A stretch of DNA of 64,000 nt, taken from positions 1,984,001-2,048,000 of the forward strand of contig NZ_JBEPOH010000001.1 in NCBI RefSeq assembly GCF_040546685.1. Direction: 5' to 3'. Shown piece by piece: positions 45,309 through 54,025 of the stretch (positions are counted from its first letter, which is position 1; each line of letters opens with the position of its first letter). The notes beneath the pieces were generated by a model, which had not been told where the DNA came from, made no database searches, and saw nothing but the letters and a program-made list of their open reading frames with translations. Origin of the DNA: Variovorax sp. OAS795 (lineage in GTDB: Bacteria; Pseudomonadota; Gammaproteobacteria; Burkholderiales; Burkholderiaceae_C). A program made the position numbers and the translations under genes.

Positions 45309-45756
45309 CACCTACCGCCTGGCGCCGTGGGCAGAAATGCTCTACGGCGCCGACGCGGACTGGTGGCGGAACAACCGAGATGCCCGGCAGTTAGCCGGCA
45401 TCAAGGTCTGCTCCGACGATTCGCTCCTGTGGCCCGAGGTGATGACACTGCGGCACACGGGAAAAGTCGGGTTCGATCCGGACCCGCACTGTATTCGCTC
45501 CGGCGGAAATTCGGGCTACCAGGCGGTCCATGTGGCAGCCCAAGCCGGTGCCGCGCGAATTCTGCTCTGCGGCTTCGACATGGGCGGCGCGCACTGGCAT
45601 GACGCCCCGGCGCCGGCCGCGCACCTGTTCGCCACATGGATAGAGCGGTTTCAGACGCTGGCTGACGCGCTGCGCGGCCAGGTCGAAATTCTGAATTGCA
45701 CCCCAGGGAGCGCGATGAAGTGCTTCCCCATCGTTGAACTGGAATCCGTCAAATGA
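45163..45756 (+). CDS. Phage protein with DUF115/MptE-like nucleotide-binding pattern
   Basis: A 197-residue protein with ILASGPSMSLKV near residue 20, VNDTYRLAPWAEMLYGADADWW around residues 46-67 and ARILLCGFDMGG near residue 135. This order resembles DUF115-type proteins related to 6-hydroxymethylpterin pyrophosphokinase and sialyltransferases. Role in a phage is unknown; modification of a head, tail or cell-surface component is possible. Its start lies inside the preceding gene. Confidence 0.65.
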   Translation: MTTPWKVPPMWQGQTVAILASGPSMSLKVTLALLHRRQRGKLPVAVVNDTYRLAPWAEMLYGADADWWRNNRDARQLAGIKVCSDDSLLWPEVMTLRHTGKVGFDPDPHCIRSGGNSGYQAVHVAAQAGAARILLCGFDMGGAHWHDAPAPAAHLFATWIERFQTLADALRGQVEILNCTPGSAMKCFPIVELESVK

Positions 45757-46421
45757 ACATCGTCGTCGTCACGCCGCCGCCCGTCGAGCCTGTGACGATC
45801 GAAGAGGCGTTCGTGCATCTCCGCCTGGATGATCCGACGGAAGCCAACCCCGACACCGCAGCCGTCCAGGCGCAGATCGTCAGCGCTCGCGAGCAGTGCG
45901 AGCAAATCACCCGCCGAGCCTTTGTGCAGCAGACCTTGCGCCTGACGCGCGGCCCGGATCGCCGGAACGGCGAGCGCCGCGGGTGGGACTGGTTCATCGG
46001 CGGTGGGTGTGTGGCTTGGGGCGACATCGAGTTGCTCCGCCCCCCGTTTATCGAAATGGTGTCGCTGAAGTATTTCGACGACGCCAACACACAACAGACC
46101 GTGGACCCGGATGACTATTTCGTCACCTCCGACCTGGTTCCGAAGCTCCGATTCGTCGGCGGCTTCAGCACGCCTTCCATCTACCTGCGCGACGACGCCG
46201 TGCAGATCGAGTACACCGCCGGCTACGCGCCGGTGCCGGCAGACCCGGACGCCGAGCCGCCGACGGCGATCGACTACCGCGCCAACGTGCCCAGCAGCAT
46301 CAAGCAGGCGATTCTCCTGGCCGTGCAGCTGCAGTACGACGAGCTCACGCCGGAGAAGCGCAAGGCGCTGGAGAACGCGCGCGACTCGCTCCTGTCCAGC
46401 TACCGCGTTCACACGTTCTAG
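45753..46421 (+). CDS. Head-tail connector protein (gp6-like)
   Basis: A 222-residue protein beginning with the characteristic PPPVEPVTIEEAFVHLRLDD and an early helix REQCEQITRRAF, followed by a beta-rich middle with an insert and a C-terminal helix DELTPEKRKALENARDSLL. This is the HK97 gp6-like adaptor that binds below the portal. It is longer than the usual 100-200 residues owing to the central insert. Its start overlaps the previous stop. Confidence 0.87.
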   Translation: MNIVVVTPPPVEPVTIEEAFVHLRLDDPTEANPDTAAVQAQIVSAREQCEQITRRAFVQQTLRLTRGPDRRNGERRGWDWFIGGGCVAWGDIELLRPPFIEMVSLKYFDDANTQQTVDPDDYFVTSDLVPKLRFVGGFSTPSIYLRDDAVQIEYTAGYAPVPADPDAEPPTAIDYRANVPSSIKQAILLAVQLQYDELTPEKRKALENARDSLLSSYRVHTF

Positions 46422-46423
46422 CC

Positions 46424-46798
46424 ATGAGCATCCGCAGCAACGTCGATGCCCGGGAGTTCGACCAGCGGGTCGCATTCGAGCGTCGCGTGAGCACGCCGAG
46501 CGGCACTGGCGGCGAAACAGTGGCCTGGACCCGGTTGGGCCCGTCGATCACTGCCACGTATTGGGCCAAGGTGGACGGCGCCAAGGCAAGCGGCGAACCC
46601 TACATCGCCGACGGCATCCGGTCGCCAGCCGACTACACCTTCTGGATTCGTTCCGATGTCTTCACCCGGCTCGGCCTGGTGCTGACCGACCGGATTGTCT
46701 GGAAAGGCGCGAACTACGACATCAGCGACATGCCGGACCAGCAGCTGCGCGGCCGGAAGATTTCGCTGATCGCGCGAAGGGGCCTCAACAATGGCTAG
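46424..46798 (+). CDS. Head-tail adaptor / head closure protein
   Basis: A 124-residue beta protein: FDQRVAFERRVSTPSGTGGETVAWTRL at the start, ATYWAKVDG, and DRIVWKGANYDISDMPDQQLRGRKI near the end, matching the SPP1 gp16 / HK97 head-closure family. It seals the connector after packaging. Two bases separate it from the gp6-like gene, and its end overlaps the next gene by eight. Confidence 0.87.
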   Translation: MSIRSNVDAREFDQRVAFERRVSTPSGTGGETVAWTRLGPSITATYWAKVDGAKASGEPYIADGIRSPADYTFWIRSDVFTRLGLVLTDRIVWKGANYDISDMPDQQLRGRKISLIARRGLNNG

Positions 46799-47228
46799 TT
46801 CTGTCACCGTCAAGGTCGAAGGCCTGCGCGAGCTCGGCACCCGCATGAAAGGCCTCTCCGAAGCCATGAACAACCGCATCGCGCGCGCGGCGACCGCGGC
46901 CGGCGCGGTGGTGATCCGAGATTCGGCGAAACGCAAGGTTGCCGTCGATACCGGGAACCTCAAGAAAAACATCATCGTCAAGCGCCTGCCGAAGGGCGAA
47001 TCGCCGCTGACCAGCGAGCACATCGTGACGGTGCGCCAAGGCAAGCTGACCAAGAAGCAGAAGGCAGCAGGCCTGGGCGATGCGTTCTATGGCCGGTTCG
47101 TCGAATACGGCACGGCCAAGATGCCCGCGCGTCCCTTCATGCGGCCTGCGTTCGACGAGAGCAAGGAAAAGGCCGTGCAGGCGATCAAGGACCGGATCAG
47201 CAAGCGGCTGGCAAAGGCGGGCGTATGA
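46791..47228 (+). CDS. Tail completion protein, HK97 gp10 family
   Basis: A 145-residue basic protein with the family motif VDTGNLKKNIIVKRL and the C-terminal YGRFVEYGTAKMPARPFMRPAF. It joins the head connector and tail tube. Its reading frame overlaps the next gene by four bases. Confidence 0.92.
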   Translation: MASSVTVKVEGLRELGTRMKGLSEAMNNRIARAATAAGAVVIRDSAKRKVAVDTGNLKKNIIVKRLPKGESPLTSEHIVTVRQGKLTKKQKAAGLGDAFYGRFVEYGTAKMPARPFMRPAFDESKEKAVQAIKDRISKRLAKAGV

Positions 47229-47590
47229 GTCTCGAGCAGAAGGTCTACGACGCGCTGAAGGGGCTCGTCTCCAACCGCGTCTATGCCAGCACGTTCCCCC
47301 AGCTGCCGGCGGTTCCGATCACGCCGGCCATCCTCTTCACGTTCATCAGCGACGAGACGATCGACGACATCTGCGGCGATGACACCGCACAGACCGCGAA
47401 TACGCGGGTTCAGGTGGACATCTATTCGACCGACTTCGACTCCACGCGCTCTCTGCGGATTCAGGCCCTGACGGCCATGGCCGCGGTGACGCCCCCAACC
47501 CGCTGCGTGGGCGGCTTCAGCACCTACGAGCCCGATTTGAAGCTGCACCGCGTCAGCCTCGACTTCATCCACTACCCGAGCAGCGCGTAG
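47225..47590 (+). CDS. Tail terminator-like protein (DUF3168)
   Basis: A 121-residue protein of the DUF3168 / lambda gpU-like type: VYDALKGLVSNRVYASTFPQLP at the N-terminus, TRVQVDIYSTDFDSTRSLRIQAL in the middle, and LHRVSLDFIHY at the end. It stops growth of the tail tube and joins it to the head. An intrinsic terminator follows. Confidence 0.88.
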   Translation: MSLEQKVYDALKGLVSNRVYASTFPQLPAVPITPAILFTFISDETIDDICGDDTAQTANTRVQVDIYSTDFDSTRSLRIQALTAMAAVTPPTRCVGGFSTYEPDLKLHRVSLDFIHYPSSA

Positions 47591-47614
47591 CCGCTCACCC
47601 AAGTTCCCCAGCCG

Positions 47615-47639
47615 AAGGCCGCCACTGTGCGGCCTTTTT
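47615..47639 (+). terminator. Intrinsic terminator before the tail-tube gene
   Basis: AAGGCCGC (47615-47622), loop CACTGT, GCGGCCTT (47629-47636) and a T run. It sits inside the late operon, again just before a highly expressed structural gene. Confidence 0.85.
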
Positions 47640-47672
47640 CTATGTCAGTCGCAGTAAGAAAGTAGGTCAATC

Positions 47673-48323
47673 ATGGCAGCAGGCAAACGTCTCAAATTCC
47701 AAGGCTCCACGCTGCAAGTCAGCACGGGCGTCTCGGCGGCAAAAACCATCACCGACATCAGCGAAGCCGATCCCGCGCTGGTCACCTCGACCGCGCACGG
47801 CCAGGTCCTGGGCGCCGTCGGCCGCATCGCCGCGGTTGTCGGCATGACGGAAGTCAACGGCAAGTTGTACGTCGTCGACAACCCCGACACCAACGATTTC
47901 GAACTGGCTGGCGTCGATGCCACCGGGTACACCCCCTACACCAGCGGCGGCACCTTCACGCCGCTGACGATGAGCGCGTTCTGCGAGCTCACCGGTGTGG
48001 ATCAGCAAGACGGCACGACCGACGAAATCGACGTCACCACCATCTGCTCGACCGCGAAGGAATTCGAAACCGGCCTGTCGGACAGCGGCACCCTCACGCT
48101 GAACTACAACTTCGCCCCGAACGAGTCGGTGCAGGCCGCGATTCGCGCTGCCAAGGTGGCCGGCGAGGAAATCGCGGTGCGCATCACCTTCCCGAACAGC
48201 GGCGGCACCATCGTCATGATCGGTTCGGTGCAGCAGTCCAGCTTCAGCGGCGCGGTGTCGGGCGTGTGGACCGGCTCGACCACCCTCAAGCTCTCCGGCG
48301 AAATCTTCGTCCTGGCAGCCTGA
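47673..48323 (+). CDS. Major tail (tube) protein
   Basis: A 216-residue beta-rich protein with the tube-protein start GKRLKFQGSTLQVST and the C-terminal half FCELTGVDQQDGTTDEIDVTTICSTAKEF. The region from about residue 25 to 90 is an inserted Ig-like or decoration segment. It polymerises around the tape measure. Its place between DUF3168 and the tail chaperones is standard. Confidence 0.88.
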   Translation: MAAGKRLKFQGSTLQVSTGVSAAKTITDISEADPALVTSTAHGQVLGAVGRIAAVVGMTEVNGKLYVVDNPDTNDFELAGVDATGYTPYTSGGTFTPLTMSAFCELTGVDQQDGTTDEIDVTTICSTAKEFETGLSDSGTLTLNYNFAPNESVQAAIRAAKVAGEEIAVRITFPNSGGTIVMIGSVQQSSFSGAVSGVWTGSTTLKLSGEIFVLAA

Positions 48324-48324
48324 T

Positions 48325-48552
48325 ATGCCGATCAACAGCCAATCAGCGCAAGGCCAGCGCATTCACGCCTTCCTGTGCAAGGAGCTGGGTATCCCCAAGA
48401 CCGCCAAGGTGGTCAAGGTGGAGTACGGCGTCGGCATGGTGTTCACTGTCGCGGTCGATTTCTACCCCGAGGCAGAGAAGCGGTCCAACGAGATCGAAGT
48501 GACTTCGCTCTTGTCCGGCGCGCGCGAGTTCATCGCAGGAGTTGCAGAATGA
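48325..48552 (+). CDS. Small hypothetical tail protein
   Basis: A 75-residue protein starting one base after the tail-tube stop, with a possible small alpha/beta fold (GIPKTAKVVKVEYGVGMVFTVAVDFYP). Its stop overlaps the chaperone start by four bases. Not recognised; perhaps a chaperone or tube-associated protein. Confidence 0.6.
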   Translation: MPINSQSAQGQRIHAFLCKELGIPKTAKVVKVEYGVGMVFTVAVDFYPEAEKRSNEIEVTSLLSGAREFIAGVAE

Positions 48553-48911
48553 CCCGCGACGAACTGCGAGCCAAGATCCTCGCCACCGCCAGCCCGAAGC
48601 CCGTTCCGGTCAACGTTCCCGAATGGGGCGACGTCTACGTCAAGCCGCTGCTCGTCGGCGAGATCGAGTCCATGTCTTCGGACGCGGACCCGAAGCTCCA
48701 GACCGCGCGCGGCGTGGCGAAGATGCTCTGCGACGTGAACGGCGAACTCCTGTTCGACCCGACCAGCCCCGAAGACCTCTTCGCGATCAACCGCCTGCGC
48801 GCGTCCTCGCTCAACCGCATTCATGCGGCCATGGAAGAGGTCAACGCCACCAGCAAGGAAGCGGCGATCGACCTGGGAAACGTCTCACCCCTCGGGACCG
48901 CTTCAAGCTAG
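48549..48911 (+). CDS. Tail assembly chaperone, short form (G-like)
   Basis: A 120-residue protein from ATG 48549. Typical chaperone content: TRDELRAKILATASPKPVPVNVPEWGDVYVKPL and a helix-rich C-terminal half. It helps load tube subunits around the tape measure. Near its end a -1 slippery site lets some ribosomes continue in the other frame. Confidence 0.85.
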   Translation: MTRDELRAKILATASPKPVPVNVPEWGDVYVKPLLVGEIESMSSDADPKLQTARGVAKMLCDVNGELLFDPTSPEDLFAINRLRASSLNRIHAAMEEVNATSKEAAIDLGNVSPLGTASS

Positions 48912-49192
48912 ATCTTGCTGAAGCAATGGGCTGGCCGCTTGCCGCGGTCAACGCTCTCACGGAGCGCGAACTGACCCTGTGGATGGTTCGCGGCCCGCTC
49001 TGGCCTCGCCGGCAAGAGCTGCTGCTGATCCAGATGACCAACCTTCTGGCTCAGGTGAACGGCAAAAAAACCCGCATGAGTGACTTCGACATGTTCCAAC
49101 GCAATCGCGAAGCAGAACTCGACAACGCAGCGAGCGACATCGGCGAACTCACTGGTGCTGGCGTGCGCAAGCTCGGGCAGGGGCGCAAGTAA
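48549..49192 (+). CDS. Tail assembly chaperone, frameshifted long form (GT-like)
   Basis: The joined product is 214 residues: 48549-48881 in the first frame, then 48881-49192 in the -1 frame. The added part starts RLTPRDRFKLDLAEAMGWPLAAV and continues with a helical domain (ALTERELTLWMVRGPLWP) of the kind found in the T part of lambda gpGT. The zero frame alone leaves this conserved-looking domain untranslated, since it has no start of its own. The stop overlaps the tape measure start region. Confidence 0.83.
48875..48881 (+). promoter_or_regulatory. Programmed -1 frameshift site
   Basis: GGGAAAC, a canonical X-XXY-YYZ heptamer read as G-GGA-AAC in the zero frame (GGA at 48876-48878). Slippage moves ribosomes to CGT at 48881 and avoids the TAG at 48909. 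A bulged stem (CTTCA at 48901-48905 with TGAAG at 48919-48923) lies downstream and may help, although the 19-base spacing is long. Confidence 0.85.
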
Positions 49193-51748
49193 TGGCTGCA
49201 GCTGCAGGATCGCTTGTCGTCTCGCTCGGGCTGGATGCAGCCGAGTACACGCGCGGGCTGACCAAGGCCGAGTACCAGGCGCGGCAGTTCGGCGAGAAGA
49301 TCGGCGCGGCCATCCGCACCGGTGCACAGCTTGCCGTCGCCTCGCTGGCGACTATCGCCACCGGCGCTACCGCCTCTTTCGCCATCTTCGACAGCCTGGT
49401 CAAGGGAGCAGGGGACTTCCAAGACCTGGCCGAGAAGACCGGCGCGAGCGCGGACGCCCTGGCCGGCTTTGCCGTGTCCGCTGCCGTTGGCGGGACGACA
49501 ATGGAGACGGTCGCCGCGGCCAGCATCCGCCTCACCAAGGGCATGACCGGCGTGGATGACGAGTCCAAGGCAGCCGGCGCCGCCATCGGTGCTCTTGGCC
49601 TCAAGCTCTCCGACTTCAAGAAGCTGGCGCCCGAGGCCCAGATCGAAGCTGTGTCGAAGGCGCTGGGCGGGTTCGCTGAAGGTGCCGGGAAAACCGCTGT
49701 GGCCGTTGCCCTGTTCGGCAAGGCCGGCGCCGACCTCCTGCCGTTCCTGAAGGCCCTCTACGAGGCCGGCGGGCAACAGAACATTCTCACTGCCGAGCAG
49801 ATCAAGCTCGCCGACGACTACGCCGACCGCCAGGCCAAGTCGCGCGCCGAACTCACCCTGCATGCACAAGCCATCGCCACGCAGTTCATTCCCGCCCTCA
49901 CGGCGGTGCAGAACGCTGTGCGCGACGTCATCAGCAACCTGATCACCGCCAACGGTGCGCAGAAGGACTTCGCCCTCAACCTGGTCATCCTCGACTGGGC
50001 GGAAAAGGTCACGCTCGCGCTGGCCACCGTCGGCGAAACCGCTGTGGCCCTGGCAAAGACGCTCCGCGCCGTGGGCGGCAGCTTCGAGTCCGTCTATGCC
50101 GACTCCAAGCTGCTTTCCGCCCTGACGCCGACGGGCGCGATCAAGGCCGTTATCTCCGGCGACAGCATCTCGTCGCTGCTGGCCGAGCGGAACGCCAAGG
50201 CCAAGGAAGCGAACGACCGCTACGTCGATCTGTGGAACTACGACGGCGCCAAGGCGACGAAGGCCATCAAGAAGGCTTTTGCCGACCAGCGCGCGGTGAT
50301 CACCGGCTCGGCCGACCCCGAGACGCAGCGCCTCATGGCCCGCTCGCGCGCGGCGCAAGGCGTGCTGCCAACCCTCAAGTTCGACGGCGCCACACCCAAG
50401 GGCGGCGGCGGGGGCAAGGACGACCCCACGAACAAGATCCTCGACAACCAGCTGAAGGCGCTCGAGAACGCCGCCCGGGAAGAGGAAGACATCCTGCGGT
50501 CGCGCAACAAGATGCTCGACCTGTACAACGGCGAGAACCTGATTTCGACGCAGGCCTACTACGAAGGGAAGCGCGTTGCCCAGTCTGCCGCGGTGTCGTC
50601 GCAACTGGCGCTGTACGACCAGGAAATCGCCGCGCTGCAGAAGTTCCAGGCCGCGGCCGGCAAACAGACCGACCGCGAATCCGCCCAGGGCAAGATCAAT
50701 GACCTGATCGAGAAGAAGAAGCGCCTGACGCGCGAGGCCGGCGAGACGGCAATCGAGTGGGGCTTCAAGGAGCGCAAGGCCCTCGAAGACCTCGCCAAGC
50801 AGATGAACAGCGTCAACGCTGAAGTGCTGGAGCTCACCGGCAACCTCAGCGCGGCCACCAAAATCCGCCTCGAAGACCAGTTCGGCGACATCACCAAGCG
50901 CCTCACCGCCAACGGCGACAGCGCTGGCCTGGCGCAAGTCGATCGGCTCAAGCAGCTGAAGCAGGCGCAGGCCGACTACGGCCAGCAATCCGAGACGGTC
51001 AGCCGGATCACGGAAGGCCTGCGGATCGAGGAAGAGCGGATCACCCTGGCCCGCCAGCTTGGCACCACGGGTGAACTCGAATCCCTGGCGAAGCTCGGCG
51101 AGTCGCGCAAAGCGGCAGTCGCGCAGCTGCAATCCATCGTCGCAGCGCAGGAAGCCATCGCACGCGCCTCCGGCAACCCCGCACTGGTGCAGAGCGCCGA
51201 GCGCGCCCGGCTCGAGTTGGAAAAGCTTGCCGCCACGGTTGACCCACTGGCCGACAAGTTCAATACCCTGTTCGCCGACGCCGCGGGCTCCGCTTTCTCG
51301 GACTTCATCAACGGCACCAAGACCGCGAAGGAAGCCTTCAAGAGCTTCACCGACACGATCTTCAAGGAACTCACGAACTTGATCGTGAAAGACCTGTTCA
51401 AGCAGCTGTTCAGCGGCGGCGGCACGGGCACCGGTGGTGTCGGCTTCAACTTCGGCAGCCTGTTGTCCGGCCTCTTCGGCGGCGGCAAGGCGGCCGGCGG
51501 CAGCGTTGCCCCCTCTCGGCATGCACCGCGTGAACGAACAAGGCCCCGAGATGCTCGACGTCAACGGGAAGCAGTACCTCATGAACGGCAGCCGCAATGC
51601 CCGCATCACGCCGAACAACAAGCTCGGCGGCGGCATGAACTACTCGCCCACCTTCATCCTCGACCAGCCCGCCAGCCGTGCCACCCAAGAGCAGCTGAGC
51701 GCAGTCGCCTACCGCGGCGCGCGCCGTGCCATGGAGCGCACATCATGA
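49192..51748 (+). CDS. Tape measure protein, reading frame broken (+1) near 51511
   Basis: If read with one base skipped in the C5 run at 51509-51513 the protein is 851 residues: N-terminal VVSLGLDAAEYTRGLTKAEY, long helical and coiled-coil middle, and the standard C-terminal end GMHRVNEQGPEMLDVNGKQY. Without the skip, the frame changes after GGSVAP into an Arg/Pro/His-rich stretch. It then, by chance phase, runs straight into the next gene, giving an 1161-residue fusion. The C-terminal segment in the second frame ends with an ATGA overlap to the next gene. Either programmed +1 shifting, a natural mutation, or a sequencing error. Confidence 0.8.
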
Positions 51749-52677
51749 GCATCGAAGTTCTCTCCGACGTCATCATCCCGCAGAGCGTGGTGATGGCGGG
51801 CATCGTCGGGCGCACCACGCGCAAGAACGACCGCAGCGTCAACCAGGGCGGCTACGCGACCGTCAACGTCGTGCGCGACCTCTCGATGCGCGAATACACC
51901 ATGGGCGTGAAGCCGATGCTGCTCGCCTTGTGGGAAGCCATCATGGGCATCTACGAGGTGACGGATGCCGGCGCCTACGGGATGCTGCTCGAAGATCCGG
52001 TGGATGCGGTGGTGACGGCAACCCAAGGCACGCTGATCGGCTACATGGCCGGCGTGCAATCCGGCGCCACCGGGTACGGCAACGGCACGCCGAACTACAC
52101 CCTCCAGAAGCTGTACACCGCACTCGGCACGACCCGCAGGCGCGCGCGCGATCTCGGCCGGCCGAAGGGCACGCCTGCGATCCTGCGCGGGGGCTCGCCT
52201 GTCGTCGTCGGCGTAGCGGCCGGGAACATCGCGCTCAGCACCGGCCCGGTGAAGATCACGTTCGTGGCGGATGCCTCGCGCACCGTAACCGGCGTCACCG
52301 TGGGCGCGACCACGCAAGTGACGCTCGCGACCGCTATCCCTGGCTTCGTGGTGGGAGGCCGGCTGTGGCTGCAAGACCTCACCGGCGCCGACGCCGCACT
52401 GCTGAACAGCCTCAGCCACGAGATCACGGCCATCACCGGCGGCGGGCTCAACGTCTACACCCTCGCCACGAACACGGCCGGCAAGACCATCACCGCTGCG
52501 GGCACCGGCAAAAAGTACCCCCAGCCCGACGAAACGCTCACTTGGTCGGGCGGCTTCTACGTGCCAGTGCAGTTCGCGAACGACTCGATCGACTGGGACC
52601 TGGTTCGGCCAGGCCGGTACGGGGAGCGGCTGATCGACGGTCCCAACATCCCCTTGGTCGAGGTGCGCGAAGAATGA
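51745..52677 (+). CDS. Tail protein, DUF2460 / TIGR02217 (distal tail, GTA gp12-like)
   Basis: A 310-residue protein from ATG 51745, overlapping the end of the correctly framed tape measure. Features: a start with SDVIIPQSVVMAGIVGRTTRKN, then DLSMREYTMGVKPMLLALWEAI, an inserted beta region, and a C-terminal TWSGGFYVPVQFANDSIDWDL. This is the pattern of the conserved distal-tail proteins in phages and gene transfer agents. Confidence 0.85.
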   Translation: MSIEVLSDVIIPQSVVMAGIVGRTTRKNDRSVNQGGYATVNVVRDLSMREYTMGVKPMLLALWEAIMGIYEVTDAGAYGMLLEDPVDAVVTATQGTLIGYMAGVQSGATGYGNGTPNYTLQKLYTALGTTRRRARDLGRPKGTPAILRGGSPVVVGVAAGNIALSTGPVKITFVADASRTVTGVTVGATTQVTLATAIPGFVVGGRLWLQDLTGADAALLNSLSHEITAITGGGLNVYTLATNTAGKTITAAGTGKKYPQPDETLTWSGGFYVPVQFANDSIDWDLVRPGRYGERLIDGPNIPLVEVREE

Positions 52678-53549
52678 CCAAGACCATCTCCGTCCCCTTC
52701 AAAGCGCACCTTGCGCAGGGGACCACGACGCTGGCCTGGTGCTGGAAGGCAACCCGCCGGGATGGTTACGTGCTTGCGGTGACGACGTGCGCCAGTTCGC
52801 TGCTGTTCGAAGGCGTCCTCTACCGGCCGCGGTACGGCTTCAACCCAAAGGCCATGTCGCAGGAAGCCTCGGGCGCGGTCTCGAACACCGAGGTCGAAAC
52901 CGTGCTGTCCGACGAGATCACCGAAGAGGACATCTTCGCCGGCCTGTGGGATGGCTGCGTGGTGGAAACCTTCCAGGTGAACTACCGCGACTTTTCGATG
53001 GGGAAGATCAACTTCGGCGTCAAGACGATGGGCGACCTGAAGGCGGGGCGCAGTGCGCTCAATGCCGAGCTTCGGGGCCTGACGCAATCGCTGCAGAAAG
53101 TCGTCGGCCGCGTCTACACCGCCGGCTGTCCGTGGGTCTTCGGTTCCATCGGCTCGGCCTATGTGCCGGCCTGCAACGTCGACTTGGGTCCGCTGACCGC
53201 CACCGGCACGCTCACAAGCGCCACCGACCTCCGCACCTTCGCTGACAGTTCGCGCGGCGAGGCGGCTGACTATTTCGGCGCCGGCCTGCTGACCTTCACT
53301 AGCGGACCGAACGAAGGCGTGCAGATGGAAATCTATTCCTTCGCTGCCGGCGTCTTCGTCCTGCATCTGCCGATGCCCTACACGGTGTCCGTCGGCGACA
53401 CCTACAGCGTTACGCCCGGCTGCCGCAAGCGCTTCACCGAAGACTGCCGCACCAAGTGGGCGAACACGAATAACTTCGGCGGCTTCCCGCAGGTGCCTGG
53501 CAGCGACAAGGTGCTGGGGCTCGGTGGTACGGAAGGAACGAACCTATGA
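52674..53549 (+). CDS. Baseplate hub protein, DUF2163 (GTA gp13-like)
   Basis: A 291-residue protein from ATG 52674 (ATGA overlap). N-terminal FKAHLAQGTTTLAWCWKATRRDG is the DUF2163 start. The C-terminal domain shows the conserved cysteine pattern PGCRKRFTEDCRTKWANTNN with FGGFPQVPG, probably a metal-binding knob. It is part of the tail tip. Confidence 0.86.
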   Translation: MTKTISVPFKAHLAQGTTTLAWCWKATRRDGYVLAVTTCASSLLFEGVLYRPRYGFNPKAMSQEASGAVSNTEVETVLSDEITEEDIFAGLWDGCVVETFQVNYRDFSMGKINFGVKTMGDLKAGRSALNAELRGLTQSLQKVVGRVYTAGCPWVFGSIGSAYVPACNVDLGPLTATGTLTSATDLRTFADSSRGEAADYFGAGLLTFTSGPNEGVQMEIYSFAAGVFVLHLPMPYTVSVGDTYSVTPGCRKRFTEDCRTKWANTNNFGGFPQVPGSDKVLGLGGTEGTNL

Positions 53550-54025
53550 GCCGGCTCTTGGGGTGTTGTGGTCCAGCAATCGCAGGCGCCTTGGGCGCCT
53601 TTTCTCTTTCTGGGGCCGACGTTGTGGACGTTGCCCGCAGCTTCTTGGGGGTGAAGTACCGCCACCAAGGCCGCAGCCGAGAAGGCGTCGATTGCATCGG
53701 CCTGCCCGTGTGCGTGCGCGCAGAGCTCGGCCTTCCGCCCATGGATGCAGTTGGCTATGCCAAGCGCACCGTCGATTCCGAAATGCTCGACTTCTGCCGC
53801 GCGAACATGGTTCCGGTCGATCGCGCAAGTCTCCAACCCGGTGACCTGCTGGTGCAGATGACTGGCCAACTTCGGCACATCGCAATCGTCGGCGACTACC
53901 CGGGCGGTGGTCTGTCGATCATCCACGCCCATCTGCCGAACAAGAAGGTCGTCGAGTGCCGGCTGGATGACGTGTTCATGAAGTCCGTCCGCGGCTGCTT
54001 CCGCTTCCCGGAGGTGGCCGCGTGA
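53546..54025 (+). CDS. NlpC/P60-type tail peptidase (GTA gp14-like)
   Basis: A 159-residue protein with the catalytic Cys50 in GVDCIGLPV and His111 in LRHIAIVGDY, followed by a second His in IIHAHL. It is a cysteine peptidase that opens the peptidoglycan during DNA entry. Gene order DUF2460-DUF2163-NlpC-tip is that of the gene-transfer-agent-like tail tip. Both ends overlap neighbours by four bases. Confidence 0.9.
   Translation: MSRLLGCCGPAIAGALGAFSLSGADVVDVARSFLGVKYRHQGRSREGVDCIGLPVCVRAELGLPPMDAVGYAKRTVDSEMLDFCRANMVPVDRASLQPGDLLVQMTGQLRHIAIVGDYPGGGLSIIHAHLPNKKVVECRLDDVFMKSVRGCFRFPEVAA

Noticed and set aside
51726..53549. 607-codon frame covering the DUF2460 and DUF2163 genes
   Set aside because: Only its C-terminal part (from 52674) is a real gene; the front half is a shadow in the wrong frame with low-complexity Arg/His content.
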